This document shows, piece by piece, positions 12,998-21,945 of a stretch of 64,000 bases of DNA. The number at the start of each line of letters is the position of its first letter. Within the stretch, counting starts at the first letter, position 1. Both the position numbers and the translations under genes were made by a program. The notes beneath the pieces are model-generated. The model was not told where the DNA came from and searched no databases. It was given only the letters and a program-made list of their open reading frames with translations. Source of the DNA: Agromyces salentinus (GTDB lineage Bacteria; Actinomycetota; Actinomycetes; Actinomycetales; Microbacteriaceae); the NCBI RefSeq assembly GCF_009749395.1, contig NZ_WBIR01000020.1:1-64000 (forward strand). Direction: 5' to 3'.

Positions 12998-13862
12998 GAA
13001 CACCGCCCCCCACTGGAGCGACCCCGTCGAGGGCGTGCGCCTGCAGAAGGTGCTCGCCGCGGCGGGCGTCGCGAGCCGGCGCGTGGTCGAGCAGTACATC
13101 GTCGAGGGTCGCATCGAGGTCAACGGCGTCGTCGTGACCGAGCTCGGCCGCCGCATCGACCCCGAGGCCGATCTCGTCGCCGTCGACGGCGTGGCCATCC
13201 AGCTCGACCCGGGCAAGCGGTACTACATGCTCAACAAGCCGCGCGGCGTCGTCTCGTCGATGCGCGACGAGCAGGGCCGACCCGACCTGCGGCAGTTCAC
13301 GGACGAGCTCGAGGAGCGCGTCTACAACGTCGGTCGCCTCGACGGCGAGACGAGCGGACTGCTGCTGCTCACGAACGACGGCGACCTCGCGCACGTGCTC
13401 GCGCACCCCTCGTTCGGCGTCGAGAAGACATACATCGCGAAGGTCAAGGGCCGGGTCCTGCCGCAGACGATCCAGCAGTTGAAGCAGGGGATCGAGCTCG
13501 AGGACGGCCCCATCCGGGCCGACCGTGCGAAGGTCAGGCAGCATCAGGGCGACGACCGCCATTCGATCGTCGAGCTCACCCTGCACTCCGGGCGCAACAG
13601 GATCGTCCGGCGGATGCTCGCCGAGGTGGGGCATCCGGTCGTCGACCTCGTGCGTCGCAGCTTCGGTCCGCTGCACCTCGGGACGCTGCGCGTGGGCGTC
13701 ATGCGCGAGCTCACCGACACCGAGCGCGGGCTGCTGCTGACCATCTCGCGCGAGGCCGACGAGGCGCGCGCACGCGGCGGCGACGCCGCTCCCGTCGATG
13801 CCGCTCCCGGCGGCGCTGCCGATGACGCCAGCGGCGCCGGGCACGCCGAGGAGGAGTCGTGA
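12990..13862 (+). CDS. rluB: 23S rRNA pseudouridine synthase RluB-type
   Basis: The protein (290 aa) belongs to the RsuA/RluB/E/F family, which converts uridine to pseudouridine in 23S rRNA (U2605-type site). The S4 domain (RLQKVLAAAGVASRRVVEQYI) is followed by the catalytic Asp in NVGRLDGETSGLLLLTNDG, and by SGRNRIVRRMLAEVGHPVVDLVR. GTG 12990 has AGGAAGG upstream and overlaps scpB. The last ~35 residues are Ala/Gly/Asp-rich. The genes scpB-rluB-tyrA-cmk-der are probably one transcript. Confidence 0.93.
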   Translation: MTENTAPHWSDPVEGVRLQKVLAAAGVASRRVVEQYIVEGRIEVNGVVVTELGRRIDPEADLVAVDGVAIQLDPGKRYYMLNKPRGVVSSMRDEQGRPDLRQFTDELEERVYNVGRLDGETSGLLLLTNDGDLAHVLAHPSFGVEKTYIAKVKGRVLPQTIQQLKQGIELEDGPIRADRAKVRQHQGDDRHSIVELTLHSGRNRIVRRMLAEVGHPVVDLVRRSFGPLHLGTLRVGVMRELTDTERGLLLTISREADEARARGGDAAPVDAAPGGAADDASGAGHAEEES

Positions 13863-14941
13863 CCGAAGCCCGGCTCACGGGGCCCGTCCGGGTCGTCGGG
13901 GTCGGACTGCTCGGCGCGAGCATCGGGCTGGGCCTGCGCGCCAAGGGCGTCGAGGTCATCCTCGCCGACGCCTCGCCGACGCACCTCGCGATCGCGGCCG
14001 ACTACGGCGCGGGCCGCCCCGCGGCGCCCGGGGACGCGCCGCAACTCGTGGTCGTCTGCGTACCCCCCGACGTCACGGCCGACGTCGTGGCATCCGAGCT
14101 GGCTGCCTACCCGACGGCGATCGTGACGGATGTCGCGAGCGTGAAGCTCGCCATCCACGACGACCTCGTCGCGCGCGGCGCCGACGTCTCCCGCTACCTC
14201 GGCACGCACCCGATGGCCGGACGCGAGGTCGGCGGACCGATGTCGGGTCGCGCCGACCTCTTCCTGGGGCGCCCGTGGGTGGTCGCCGGGCACGACGGCA
14301 TCTCGTACCGCGACGCGTCGGTCGTCGACGACCTGATCCTCGACCTCGGTGCGACCCTCGTCGAGCTCACGCCCGAGCAGCACGACCGAGCCGTCGCGCT
14401 CGTCTCGCACGTGCCGCAGGTGGTCTCCACGCTGATGGCGCGGCGCCTCATCGACGCGCCGCACGCGTCGGTGAACCTCGCCGGCCAGGGACTCCGCGAC
14501 GTCACCCGGGTGGCCGCGAGCGACCCCGAGCTCTGGGTGCAGATCCTCGGCCAGAACGCCGCGCCCGTGATCGAGATCCTGCGCGGCTACCGCGACGACC
14601 TCGACCGCTTCATCGAGGCCCTCGGCGACCTCGAGGCACCGGGCGCCCGCCGCCGCATCGCCGAGGAGCTGTTCGGTGGCAACACCGGGGTCGAGCGCCT
14701 GCCGGGCAAGCACGGCGTCGACCGTCGCTACGCGAGCCTCATCGTCCTGGTGGACGACCGGCCCGGCCAGCTCGCCCGCCTCTTCCACGACGTCGGCGAC
14801 GCCGGCGTCAACCTCGAGGACCTCCGCCTCGAGCACTCGCCGGGAGCCCAGGTGGGCCTCGCCGAGATCTTCGTGCTCCCCGAGGTACAGGAGCGCCTCA
14901 CCGATGAGCTGGCCGCGCGCGGCTGGCGGATTGCAGGTTGA
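13859..14941 (+). CDS. tyrA: prephenate dehydrogenase with ACT domain
   Basis: TyrA (360 aa) oxidises prephenate to 4-hydroxyphenylpyruvate for tyrosine synthesis. The NAD-binding fold has [10 protein letters not shown] at residues 14-23, and the catalytic region shows TDVASVK and [11 protein letters not shown]. From about residue 290 an ACT domain ([16 protein letters not shown]) should give feedback control by an aromatic amino acid. GTG 13859 overlaps the rluB stop by four bases. Confidence 0.93.
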   Translation: MTEARLTGPVRVVGVGLLGASIGLGLRAKGVEVILADASPTHLAIAADYGAGRPAAPGDAPQLVVVCVPPDVTADVVASELAAYPTAIVTDVASVKLAIHDDLVARGADVSRYLGTHPMAGREVGGPMSGRADLFLGRPWVVAGHDGISYRDASVVDDLILDLGATLVELTPEQHDRAVALVSHVPQVVSTLMARRLIDAPHASVNLAGQGLRDVTRVAASDPELWVQILGQNAAPVIEILRGYRDDLDRFIEALGDLEAPGARRRIAEELFGGNTGVERLPGKHGVDRRYASLIVLVDDRPGQLARLFHDVGDAGVNLEDLRLEHSPGAQVGLAEIFVLPEVQERLTDELAARGWRIAG

Positions 14942-14943
14942 AC

Positions 14944-15630
14944 GTGACGTCCCCCGAGATCCCCGTGGTCGTCGCGATCGACGGTCCCGCCGGCAGCGGC
15001 AAGTCGAGCGTGTCGAAGGCCGTTGCACGGCGGCTCGGCTACGGCTTCCTCGACACCGGTGCGGCGTATCGGGCCCTCGCCTGGCATGTCCAGGCATCCG
15101 GGATCGACACGGATGACGCGGCATCCGTCGTGGCCTCGCTCGCGAGCTTCGACGTCCGCATCGGAACCGACCCGGCCGGGTACGCCGTGCACGTCGGCGA
15201 CGTCGACGTGACCACCGCCATCCGCGACCCCGAGATCTCCGCGGTCGTGAGCCGGGTGGCCCGCGTGCCCGAGGTGCGCACGCATCTCATCGAGCTCTTC
15301 CGCGCGAGCATGGCCCTCGAGTCCAGGCCGGGCATCGTGGTCGAGGGGCGCGACATCACCACCGTCGTCGCGCCCGACGCGCCGGTGCGGATCCTGCTCA
15401 CCGCCTCGCCCGAGGTTCGTGCCGCGCGCCGTTCGGCCGAGCTCGTCGGCTCGGCGACGACCTCCGTGGGGGACGCGCTCCGAGCCCGCGACGAGGCCGA
15501 TTCGAAGGTCGTCGAGTTCATGACGGCTGCCGACGGCGTGACGACGGTCGACTCCACGGAACTCGATTTCGACCAGACGGTGGATGCCGTGATCGCGGTC
15601 ATCGGGAACATTCAGCCGGTCACTGATTGA
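14944..15630 (+). CDS. cmk: cytidylate kinase
   Basis: CMP/dCMP kinase (about 228 aa) has the P loop [22 protein letters not shown], and the NMP-binding [14 protein letters not shown] 14944 follows the tyrA stop with an AGG six bases before it. TTG 14938, which overlaps the tyrA stop, would add two residues and cannot be excluded. The pair cmk-der is conserved in actinobacteria. Confidence 0.93.
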   Translation: MTSPEIPVVVAIDGPAGSGKSSVSKAVARRLGYGFLDTGAAYRALAWHVQASGIDTDDAASVVASLASFDVRIGTDPAGYAVHVGDVDVTTAIRDPEISAVVSRVARVPEVRTHLIELFRASMALESRPGIVVEGRDITTVVAPDAPVRILLTASPEVRAARRSAELVGSATTSVGDALRARDEADSKVVEFMTAADGVTTVDSTELDFDQTVDAVIAVIGNIQPVTD

Positions 15631-15685
15631 ATAGACCGGGGCGCTCCTCGATCAGGCGCGCCCGCAGAACTTTGAGGAGACACCC

Positions 15686-17203
15686 ATGACCGACCAGCGC
15701 GACGAGTACGACGACGCCGTCGTCGATGACGACCGCCTCGCCGACCGCCTCGCCGACGTCGACGACGAGCTCGCCGAACAGCGGGCCGCGGCGCTGCGGA
15801 CGGGCCTCTCCGACTACGACCTCGACGAGGACGACCTCGAGGTGCTCGACGCGTCGGAGGAGGGCGAGGACGGCATCCGCTATCTCCCGGCCCTGCCGGT
15901 CGTGGCGATCGTCGGACGTCCGAACGTCGGCAAGTCCGCCCTCGTGAACCGCATCCTCGGCCGCCGCGAGGCGGTCGTCGAGGACACCCCCGGGGTCACC
16001 CGCGACCGCGTCGCGTACAAGGGCGAGTGGCTCGACCGCCGATTCACCCTCGTCGACACCGGCGGATGGGAGCCCGACGCGAAGGGCATCGACGCCTCCG
16101 TCGCCGCGCAGGCCGAGGTCGCGATCGACCTCTGCGACGTCGTCCTGTTCGTGGTCGACGCCACCGTCGGCGCGACCTCGACCGATGAGCACGTCGTGCG
16201 CCTGCTCCGCAAGACGAAGAAGCCGGTCTTCCTCGTCGCGAACAAGGTCGACGACGCGCGCCAGGAGTCCGAGGCCGCAGCGCTCTGGAACCTCGGCCTC
16301 GGCGAGCCGCACCCGGTCTCGGCACTGCATGGCCGCGGCGTCGCCGACATGCTCGAGGCCGTCTTCAAGGTGCTCCCGCAGGTCTCGGCCGTCGCGAAGG
16401 ACGAATTCGGCGGACCCCGCCGCGTCGCGATCCTCGGGCGCCCGAACGTCGGCAAGTCGAGCCTGCTGAACAAGGCGGCCGGCGAGGAGCGCGTCGTCGT
16501 CAACGAGCTCGCGGGCACGACCCGCGACCCCGTCGACGAGCAGATCGAGCTCGGCGGCAAGATCTGGCGCTTCGTCGACACCGCCGGCATCCGTCGTCGC
16601 GTGCACCTCCAGCAGGGCGCCGACTTCTACGCGTCGCTCCGCACACAGGCGGCGCTCGAGAAGGCCGAGGTCGCCGTGGTGCTCCTCGACGTCTCGCAGC
16701 CGATCTCCGAGCAGGACGTGCGCATCATCGACCTCGTGCTCGAGTCGGGCCGCGCCCTCGTGCTCGCCTACAACAAGTGGGACCTGCTCGACGACGACCG
16801 CCGACGCTACCTCGAGCGCGAGATCGAGAAGGACCTGCACCACGTCGCCTGGGCGCCGCGTGTCAACATCTCGGCCCGCACCGGCCGCCACCTGGAGAAG
16901 CTCGTGCCGGCCCTCGAAACCGCGCTCGAGTCCTGGGACACGCGCATCGCGACGGGCAAGTTCAACGCCTTCCTCACCGAGCTCACGCAGGAGACCCCGC
17001 ACCCCGTGCGCGGCGGCAAGCAGCCCCGCGTCCTGTTCGGCACGCAGGCCGCGAGCCGTCCGCCGACCTTCGTGCTCTTCACGACCGGGTTCCTCGACGC
17101 GGGCTACCGCCGGTTCATCCAGCGGCGCCTGCGTGAGATCTACGGCTTCGCCGGATCGCCCATCGTGATCAACATGCGCGTGCGCGAGAAGCGGCAGCGA
17201 TAG
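15686..17203 (+). CDS. der: ribosome biogenesis GTPase Der
   Basis: Der/EngA (505 aa) assembles the 50S subunit. It has two GTPase domains, each with GRPNVGKS (near residues 73 and 247). DTPGVTRDR and TTRDPVD mark the switch regions, NKVD and NKWD the guanine-specificity motifs, and a KH-like domain closes the protein ([20 protein letters not shown]). The ~65-residue acidic N-terminal extension is normal in actinobacteria. AGGAGA precedes ATG 15686 at good spacing. The gene ends the long housekeeping run. Confidence 0.96.
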   Translation: MTDQRDEYDDAVVDDDRLADRLADVDDELAEQRAAALRTGLSDYDLDEDDLEVLDASEEGEDGIRYLPALPVVAIVGRPNVGKSALVNRILGRREAVVEDTPGVTRDRVAYKGEWLDRRFTLVDTGGWEPDAKGIDASVAAQAEVAIDLCDVVLFVVDATVGATSTDEHVVRLLRKTKKPVFLVANKVDDARQESEAAALWNLGLGEPHPVSALHGRGVADMLEAVFKVLPQVSAVAKDEFGGPRRVAILGRPNVGKSSLLNKAAGEERVVVNELAGTTRDPVDEQIELGGKIWRFVDTAGIRRRVHLQQGADFYASLRTQAALEKAEVAVVLLDVSQPISEQDVRIIDLVLESGRALVLAYNKWDLLDDDRRRYLEREIEKDLHHVAWAPRVNISARTGRHLEKLVPALETALESWDTRIATGKFNAFLTELTQETPHPVRGGKQPRVLFGTQAASRPPTFVLFTTGFLDAGYRRFIQRRLREIYGFAGSPIVINMRVREKRQR

Positions 17204-17246
17204 CGGCTCCCGAAGCGCCGGCCGTTCGGCTCAGCCCGCGTTCGGC

Positions 17247-17870
17247 TCAGCCCGCGTCGTCGAAGCGGACCTGCATGACGGCGCGGGCGGCCGATGGCCG
17301 CGCGACCTCGGCGAAGCCCGCGTGCTCGAACATGCTCACCGTGCCCGGGAAGAGGTCGGCGGCTGGCACCTTCGCCCGCGCGGCGGGGTCGACGGCGTAG
17401 GCCTCGACGATGCGGGCGCCGTGTTCGCGCGCGAAGGCGACGGCGGCACGGGCGAGCGCGCCGCCGACTCCGCGCTTTCGGTGCGCCCGCGGGACGACGA
17501 AGCACGTGACCGCCCAGACGCTCCCGTCGTCGAAGTCGGCTTCGGGGGAGCCGTCGGCGACGACCCGCTTGCGCGCGAGTCCGGGCAATGCGGGCCGAGG
17601 TTCGACGGCGCACCAGCCGACGGGCGTATCGCCGTCGTATGCCACGAGGCCGGGGCCGTGCTCGCCGTCGGAGATCTGCTGCTCGAAGCGACTCCGGAGT
17701 GCGTCGTCGGACATGCCCCATTCGCTGCGCGGCACCTTGTACCACTGGCACCAGCAGTGTGCGGGGTCGCCGCGGGTGCCGAACACGGCCTCCACATCGG
17801 CGAAGGGGACCTGCTGGACGGGAACGATGCGGAGTGCGGGTGCGTCGCCCGCGTTCACCTCGGTCTGCAT
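17247..17870 (-). CDS. GNAT family N-acetyltransferase
   Basis: This is a GNAT-fold acetyltransferase of about 207 aa. The acetyl-CoA site is visible in VVPRAHRKRGVGGALARAAV (R-x-x-G-x-G/A type), and FEHAGFAEV is the usual C-terminal strand and loop. The N-terminal DPAHCWCQWYKV block, with its Cys and Trp residues, places it in a common actinobacterial subgroup of unknown substrate. I chose the ATG at 17870; an upstream ATG at 17918 would add 16 residues. It is convergent with der and divergent from a marR gene. Confidence 0.85.
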   Translation of the reverse strand: MQTEVNAGDAPALRIVPVQQVPFADVEAVFGTRGDPAHCWCQWYKVPRSEWGMSDDALRSRFEQQISDGEHGPGLVAYDGDTPVGWCAVEPRPALPGLARKRVVADGSPEADFDDGSVWAVTCFVVPRAHRKRGVGGALARAAVAFAREHGARIVEAYAVDPAARAKVPAADLFPGTVSMFEHAGFAEVARPSAARAVMQVRFDDAG

Positions 17871-17919
17871 GCCGACACGATAATCGTCGCGTGCGACATC
17901 CGCTCGATTCGTGTACATA

Positions 17920-17938
17920 GGTAATGATGTAGTACCAT
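17920..17938 (+). promoter_or_regulatory. marR promoter with candidate operator
   Basis: TACCAT at 17933-17938 fits a -10 box placed six bases before the GTG at 17945, so the marR mRNA is probably leaderless. The interrupted inverted repeat GGTAATGATGTAGTACC (17920-17936) overlaps it and is a candidate site for MarR autorepression. The acetyltransferase gene reads in the opposite direction from the same gap. Confidence 0.5.
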
Positions 17939-17944
17939 CACGAT

Positions 17945-18454
17945 GTGACCGAGATGATGCCCGACACCGACGCGATCGACGATGTGCAGGCGCAGGCGCC
18001 GGCGACGCCGCCCATCACCGTGCTCGACCGGCTGCTCGAGATCGGGGAGCTGTTCCAGCACGACATGGCGAACGCCTTCGCCGGCACGACCCTGACTCCC
18101 GCGCGCGTGCGCGTGCTCTGGGTGATCCAGCACGCCGGGCCCATGACGCAGCAGGCCCTGGCCACGAGCCTCGAGGTGAGCGCCCGCAACGTCACGGCGC
18201 TCGTCGACGCACTCGAGGCGGGTGGGCACGTGCGCAGGTCGCCGCATCCGACGGATCGCCGAGCGACGATCGTCTCGCTCACCGACGCGGCCGAGCGGCG
18301 CATGCGCGAGATGCAGCGCGAGCACGCCGAGCTCGGTGATGAGCTGCTCAGCGCCGTGGAACCCGCAGACCGCCCTGCGCTCGAGCGCGGCGTCGACGCC
18401 ATCGCCGCGCGGCTGCGCGCCCTCATCGAGGCCGACCGGGAGCGTCGGGCATGA
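17945..18454 (+). CDS. MarR family transcriptional regulator
   Basis: The regulator has 169 aa and a winged helix: VLWVIQHAGPMTQQALATSL (helices 2-3), then the recognition helix SARNVTALVDALEAGGHV and the wing RSPHPTDRRATIV, all diagnostic of MarR. It is preceded by an inverted repeat in the intergenic gap shared with the divergent acetyltransferase, which suggests self-regulation. The last codons overlap the start of the membrane protein gene at 18451, so the two are coupled. The ligand is unknown. Confidence 0.9.
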   Translation: MTEMMPDTDAIDDVQAQAPATPPITVLDRLLEIGELFQHDMANAFAGTTLTPARVRVLWVIQHAGPMTQQALATSLEVSARNVTALVDALEAGGHVRRSPHPTDRRATIVSLTDAAERRMREMQREHAELGDELLSAVEPADRPALERGVDAIAARLRALIEADRERRA

Positions 18455-19107
18455 GCGTCACGAGCGAACGCCGCGTCGTCGCATCCGCCTGGCAGCGCAT
18501 CTGGAGCTTCGCCAAGAGAGCGCTCCTCGTCGAGCTGCGCATCTACGCGAACATCGGGCGCTTCGTCGTCCGGCGCCCGGCCGTGCCGAAGGGCGCGACC
18601 GGCTTCAGCTACCACAAGCCCGTCTTCACGGTGCTGACGATCTTCATCGTGCTCTCAGCGGTCGAGATCCCGATCATCGACCTCATCGTGCACCGGTGGC
18701 CGGTCGTGCGCATCGCGATGCTCGTGCTCGGCATCTGGGGCGTCACCTGGATGTTCGGCCTGCTCTGCGGCTACCTGATGCGGCCCATGACCGTGGGGCC
18801 CGAGGGGATCCGGGTCCGGGAGGGGCTCGAGCTCGACGTCGGGCTCACGTGGGACGACATCGCGTCGGTCGCGCGCGTCAGGCGCGTCGACGAGCCCAAG
18901 TCACCCCGCCTCGAGGAGACGGATACCGCGCGCACGCTCGTCCTGCGCATGCAGGACGAGACGAACATCCTGATCGAGCTCGAACGGCCCACCGTGGTGC
19001 GCCTGCCCGGACTCGCGCCGAAGGGCGGCGATCAGGAGATCACCGCCCTTCGGCTGTGGGTCGATGACCCGAAGGCGTTCCTCGACGAGGTGCGTCGGCA
19101 CCTCTGA
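18451..19107 (+). CDS. two-helix membrane protein, unknown function
   Basis: The protein (218 aa) has two transmembrane segments, about residues 58-80 (VFTVLTIFIVLSAVEIPIID) and 88-110 (IAMLVLGIWGVTWMFGLLCG). A cytosolic C-terminal half follows that resembles a PH-like domain (LTWDDIASVARVRRVDEPKS). It overlaps the marR stop by four bases (ATGA). I do not recognise a characterised family. Its regulator neighbour suggests expression together with marR. Confidence 0.8.
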   Translation: MSVTSERRVVASAWQRIWSFAKRALLVELRIYANIGRFVVRRPAVPKGATGFSYHKPVFTVLTIFIVLSAVEIPIIDLIVHRWPVVRIAMLVLGIWGVTWMFGLLCGYLMRPMTVGPEGIRVREGLELDVGLTWDDIASVARVRRVDEPKSPRLEETDTARTLVLRMQDETNILIELERPTVVRLPGLAPKGGDQEITALRLWVDDPKAFLDEVRRHL

Positions 19108-19145
19108 GTCGCCCGCGCGACCCATGGGTCGCAGGATGGCGCGCG

Positions 19146-19676
19146 TCAGGCCTTGGGCGCCTCGGGAGCCGAGGTGTCGGTCGCCGTGGTGTCGGCGGCA
19201 GGAGCAGTCGGAGCAGTCGGAGCGGCGGGAGCTGCAGCGGATGCCGCGGGCGCTGCCGGGGATGCTGCGGCCGCGGGGGCGGGAGCGTCGACGGGAACCT
19301 CGACGTCGGCCTCGTCGACCTCGAGCGCGAACTCCTCGAAGTCCTCGTCGTCGATGTCGCCGAACACGGCGTCGAACTCGGCCGCGGCAGCCTGCGCCTG
19401 GATCGCGGCGGCGCGGTTGCGGGCGTGCGTCGCGAGGGCGATGAGGATGCCGATGAGGCCGGCCGCGAGCACGAGGCCACCGACGGTGGACTGCGAGATG
19501 TTGTTGAGGTAGGTCGCGTAGTCGGAACCCTGCGTGGTGTAGAAGTCGACCTGCGCGGCGTTGCCGAGGACCAGGAGGACCGCGCCGACCGCGGTGACGA
19601 TGACCGCGACGACCCAGAGCAGGATGAGGGGCAGGTTCAGCGTGGACGGCTTGGATGCGGTGGCGTTGTTCGACAC
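19146..19676 (-). CDS. membrane protein with Ala/Pro-rich tail
   Basis: The protein has about 176 aa from GTG 19676, which has AAGGA seven bases upstream; a longer in-frame start exists, but its residues look non-coding. Two transmembrane helices (LILLWVVAVIVTAVGAVLLV and GGLVLAAGLIGILIALATHA) flank a short outer loop. An acidic segment (FGDIDDEDFEEFALEVDEAD) and a low-complexity Ala/Pro/Thr tail follow. No function can be assigned. It is convergent with the membrane protein at 18451. Confidence 0.75.
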   Translation of the reverse strand: MSNNATASKPSTLNLPLILLWVVAVIVTAVGAVLLVLGNAAQVDFYTTQGSDYATYLNNISQSTVGGLVLAAGLIGILIALATHARNRAAAIQAQAAAAEFDAVFGDIDDEDFEEFALEVDEADVEVPVDAPAPAAAASPAAPAASAAAPAAPTAPTAPAADTTATDTSAPEAPKA

Positions 19677-19897
19677 GAGATTCCTTCGGAGAGTGGGCGG
19701 GAGTGGTTCCCGCCGGGCGGGCGCGCCGCCGTCGAAGGCGACTCCGACGAGCCTAGGGGACGCGGCTATGAATCGGGTATGTGCGCGTGACCGGCGTGAT
19801 CCGGTGTCCGCACCGACGTCGAGCGCCCGCGTGTGTTCGAGCACCCCTTCGGATGCCGCTATGATGGTCAAGTTGCCTTCGACGAGTTCGAGAGCAT

Positions 19898-19974
<77 letters not shown>

Positions 19975-19982
19975 TGTGAAAG

Positions 19983-20016
19983 GTCCCGGTGAGAAGTGAT
20001 TCTCGCCGGGACTTTT
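19983..20016 (+). terminator. terminator downstream of tRNA-Pro
   Basis: A 13-bp stem with one G-T pair (GTCCCGGTGAGAA at 19983-19995 and TTCTCGCCGGGAC) is followed by TTTT. It lies nine bases after the tRNA and inside the putative island, so the element appears to supply the tRNA terminator. Confidence 0.85.
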
Positions 20017-20421
20017 CTGTTTCTGGCGGCGTCGTCGAAATCGGCTCGACGAACAACCGGAGACAACCGGAATCTTCGCGCTCACAGGCGCCCAGCACGG
20101 CGCATCCGCGAGATCCCGGGGGAGTGGGCGCGCTGCGAACACCTCGAGCAGGGCGTTCAGGCCATGGCGAGGCGGTGCCATTCGACCTGCATCACGGATG
20201 GTCGCAGGTTCACATCGACACTTCGACTTGGTCGGGATTCTGCATGCAAGAATCCTCCGTCAGCGAACATCCGAAGGCGCACCGTGCCTCGGGATGGCCT
20301 GGTCACGGGTGAGTGGGAGTTCCTGTTCGGACTATCGGTCCAATAGCGGGCCAGGCAGCGATGACCGAAAGAACCCAAGGATCGGCGATCGGGACGATGG
20401 TCCGGTCGTAGTGTCGGACTC
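20017..20421. other. intergenic stretch at the left end of the island
   Basis: About 400 bases with no convincing gene. It holds an imperfect palindrome at 20235-20255 (GGATTC, TGCATGCA, AGAATCC). Open frames across it lack ribosome binding sites and family features. Confidence 0.5.
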
Positions 20422-20613
20422 ATGGAACCGTCTCGACAGCTCCCCGCCATCGGCGCCCCGGCTACCCGAGCGCTCGAGGAAGCGGGCGTGCACGATGTGG
20501 ACGACCTTCGGCGCGTGGGCCTCGACCACCTCGCAACCCTCCATGGAGTAGGGCCCAAGGCTCTCCGGATCCTCGAGCAGACCCTCGCCGCTGCCGACCT
20601 GCGCAACCCATAA
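20422..20613 (+). CDS. small helix-hairpin-helix protein
   Basis: The protein has 63 aa. GAPATRALEEAGVHDVDDLR followed by HLATLHGVGPKALRILEQTL is a tandem helix-hairpin-helix pattern, the GVGPKA loop being the sugar-phosphate-binding hairpin found in DNA-binding proteins. Nothing else is present, so it would be a stand-alone DNA-binding module. Shine-Dalgarno support is weak. Similar short proteins occur singly in actinobacteria with no defined role. Confidence 0.65.
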   Translation: MEPSRQLPAIGAPATRALEEAGVHDVDDLRRVGLDHLATLHGVGPKALRILEQTLAAADLRNP

Positions 20614-20682
20614 CGGCAGACCGTCCCCGCGGCTACAGCGGCCCGTCACGGATCCCTCTGCGTGGCCTAACGCCTTTCCGAC

Positions 20683-21039
20683 CTAGACGACTATGAGTCG
20701 TTCTCCGTCACGAACTTGAAATGACTCGTACCGCTCGGAACTGTCGATCAGGCGCACGATGTGGCACAGGGAGAACGTCATGGAGAACGAGCGCGCATCG
20801 TTCACCTCGGCCGCCAAAACGGTGTCGGCGATCAAGCCGACTAGCACCGAAACGATGTCGCGTGCATCGTCGACAATGGATTCGTCTGCGGCCGGCGGGG
20901 TGATTCCGAGAGCCCCTTCGACGGTGATCGACACATTGCCGTCGAATTTGAGAATCAGCACATCCCGGCCGAAGCAGAGCTGCTCGAGGACGTGCCCCTC
21001 CACGAAAGCAAAGCTCTCGCCCGCTGGTATGCCGTACAT
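20683..21039 (-). CDS. hypothetical protein (DUF6188-like)
   Basis: The protein has 118 aa from ATG 21039. The pattern is a beta-rich fold: VLILKFDGNVSITVEG, a middle loop, LAAEVNDARSFSMTFS, and an end SSERYESFQVRDGERLIVV. The YES(F/W)-x-DG-x-x-(I/L)IVV ending resembles the DUF6188 family of actinobacterial proteins of unknown function. That match is from memory of the pattern. An in-frame upstream extension reads as Arg/Pro-rich non-coding sequence. Confidence 0.65.
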   Translation of the reverse strand: MYGIPAGESFAFVEGHVLEQLCFGRDVLILKFDGNVSITVEGALGITPPAADESIVDDARDIVSVLVGLIADTVLAAEVNDARSFSMTFSLCHIVRLIDSSERYESFQVRDGERLIVV

Positions 21040-21163
21040 GAGCCGAGCGTACTGGGAAGGGGGGTGTCGATTGGGGATCCGCTGCCGGGTGGTGACAAAC
21101 GTCGCTGGGAGCGACTGCGTAAAGCGCTTCGCTACGGCCCTGAACTCCACCCACGGGGGCCCG

Positions 21164-21370
21164 TCAAGCCGTGGGCGCCGACTTGCGACCAATCGTGAAC
21201 CAGAGAGTCAACCCGAGCCAGGGGAAGAGCAATGCGATGAGTACCCAGACCGCCCGAGCGGTTCCTGATGCCACTTGGTCGCGAGCGATACTCACGACAG
21301 TGACGACAAACGGGATGATCCAGATGACGGAGAGGATGATCAAGTGCCATCCGGTGAGGTTCCCAAACAC
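21164..21370 (-). CDS. small PLDc_N-domain membrane protein
   Basis: The protein (68 aa, GTG start) has two transmembrane helices, WHLIILSVIWIIPFVVTVVS and AVWVLIALLFPWLGLTLWFT, ending TIGRKS. The P-W-x-G...(Y/F)-x-x-x-GR ending is the signature of the phospholipase-D nuclease N-terminal domain family, which also occurs as small stand-alone membrane proteins. The function is unknown. Confidence 0.75.
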   Translation of the reverse strand: MFGNLTGWHLIILSVIWIIPFVVTVVSIARDQVASGTARAVWVLIALLFPWLGLTLWFTIGRKSAPTA

Positions 21371-21444
21371 GGCCTCAGTCTGGCAGACACGTGCAGCGCG
21401 CGTTTCGGGAATCTAGGCGCCCGCGAGGCGATCCTTGATTGCGA

Positions 21445-21945
21445 TCAGGCCGGGCTTCGCTGAACTGTCAGCGCTTCCCTCAGCGCTTCTCGTGCCCGTT
21501 GGTAGCGGCCGCGTGCGGTCGAGGCGGGAACTCCCTGAAGGCGTCCTGCCTCCGCGATCGTGAGTCCTTCCCAGTGAACGAGCGTGACTATTTCAGCGAG
21601 GATTGGATCGAGTCGCTGTACCGCATCTCGGATAGCGAGTTGCTCGGCAACGTCCGAACCGTTGGCGGGGATCGCGTCTCGGAGCGCGTTCTCGAGGCGA
21701 CTCCGCCGGAGGTTCGATCGAACACCGTTCCGAAGCAGGTTGCGCGCGATCCCGAACAGCCACATCCGAGCCTGCTCGTGATCCATGGGGAGGTCGGCAT
21801 TGCGCCGCCAAGCCGTGGCCATGAGCTCCGAGAGCAGGTCCTCGCCGCCGTCTCCGATACGACGTTCGAAGTAGTTCAGCAGTTCCGGACCGACTTCGAC
21901 CATCAGCTCGGTGAACCGTGCTTCCGCCCGGCCGCGCCGGCTCAC
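21445..21945 (-). CDS. ECF RNA polymerase sigma factor
   Basis: This sigma-70 family protein of ECF size (166 aa) has region 2 from about residue 25 to 80 (EDLLSELMATAWRRNADLP and MWLFGIARNLLRN), and a region 4 helix-turn-helix (IVTLVHWEGLTIAEAGRLQG then STARGRYQRAREALREAL). GTG 21945 overlaps the upstream gene's stop (GTGA), which marks it as the second gene of a two-gene operon with the membrane protein at 22655. That protein may act as its anti-sigma factor. Confidence 0.9.
   Translation of the reverse strand: MSRRGRAEARFTELMVEVGPELLNYFERRIGDGGEDLLSELMATAWRRNADLPMDHEQARMWLFGIARNLLRNGVRSNLRRSRLENALRDAIPANGSDVAEQLAIRDAVQRLDPILAEIVTLVHWEGLTIAEAGRLQGVPASTARGRYQRAREALREALTVQRSPA

Noticed and set aside
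19117..19132. Terminator at the perfect palindrome GCGACCCATGGGTCGC
   Set aside because: The hairpin would have almost no loop (AT only) and no T-run. It lies between convergent genes and could contribute, but support is too weak to list it.
20157..20606. 149-residue reverse frame overlapping the helix-hairpin-helix gene
   Set aside because: The forward 63-aa frame matches a known DNA-binding pattern. The reverse frame is Arg/Ser-rich with no family features.
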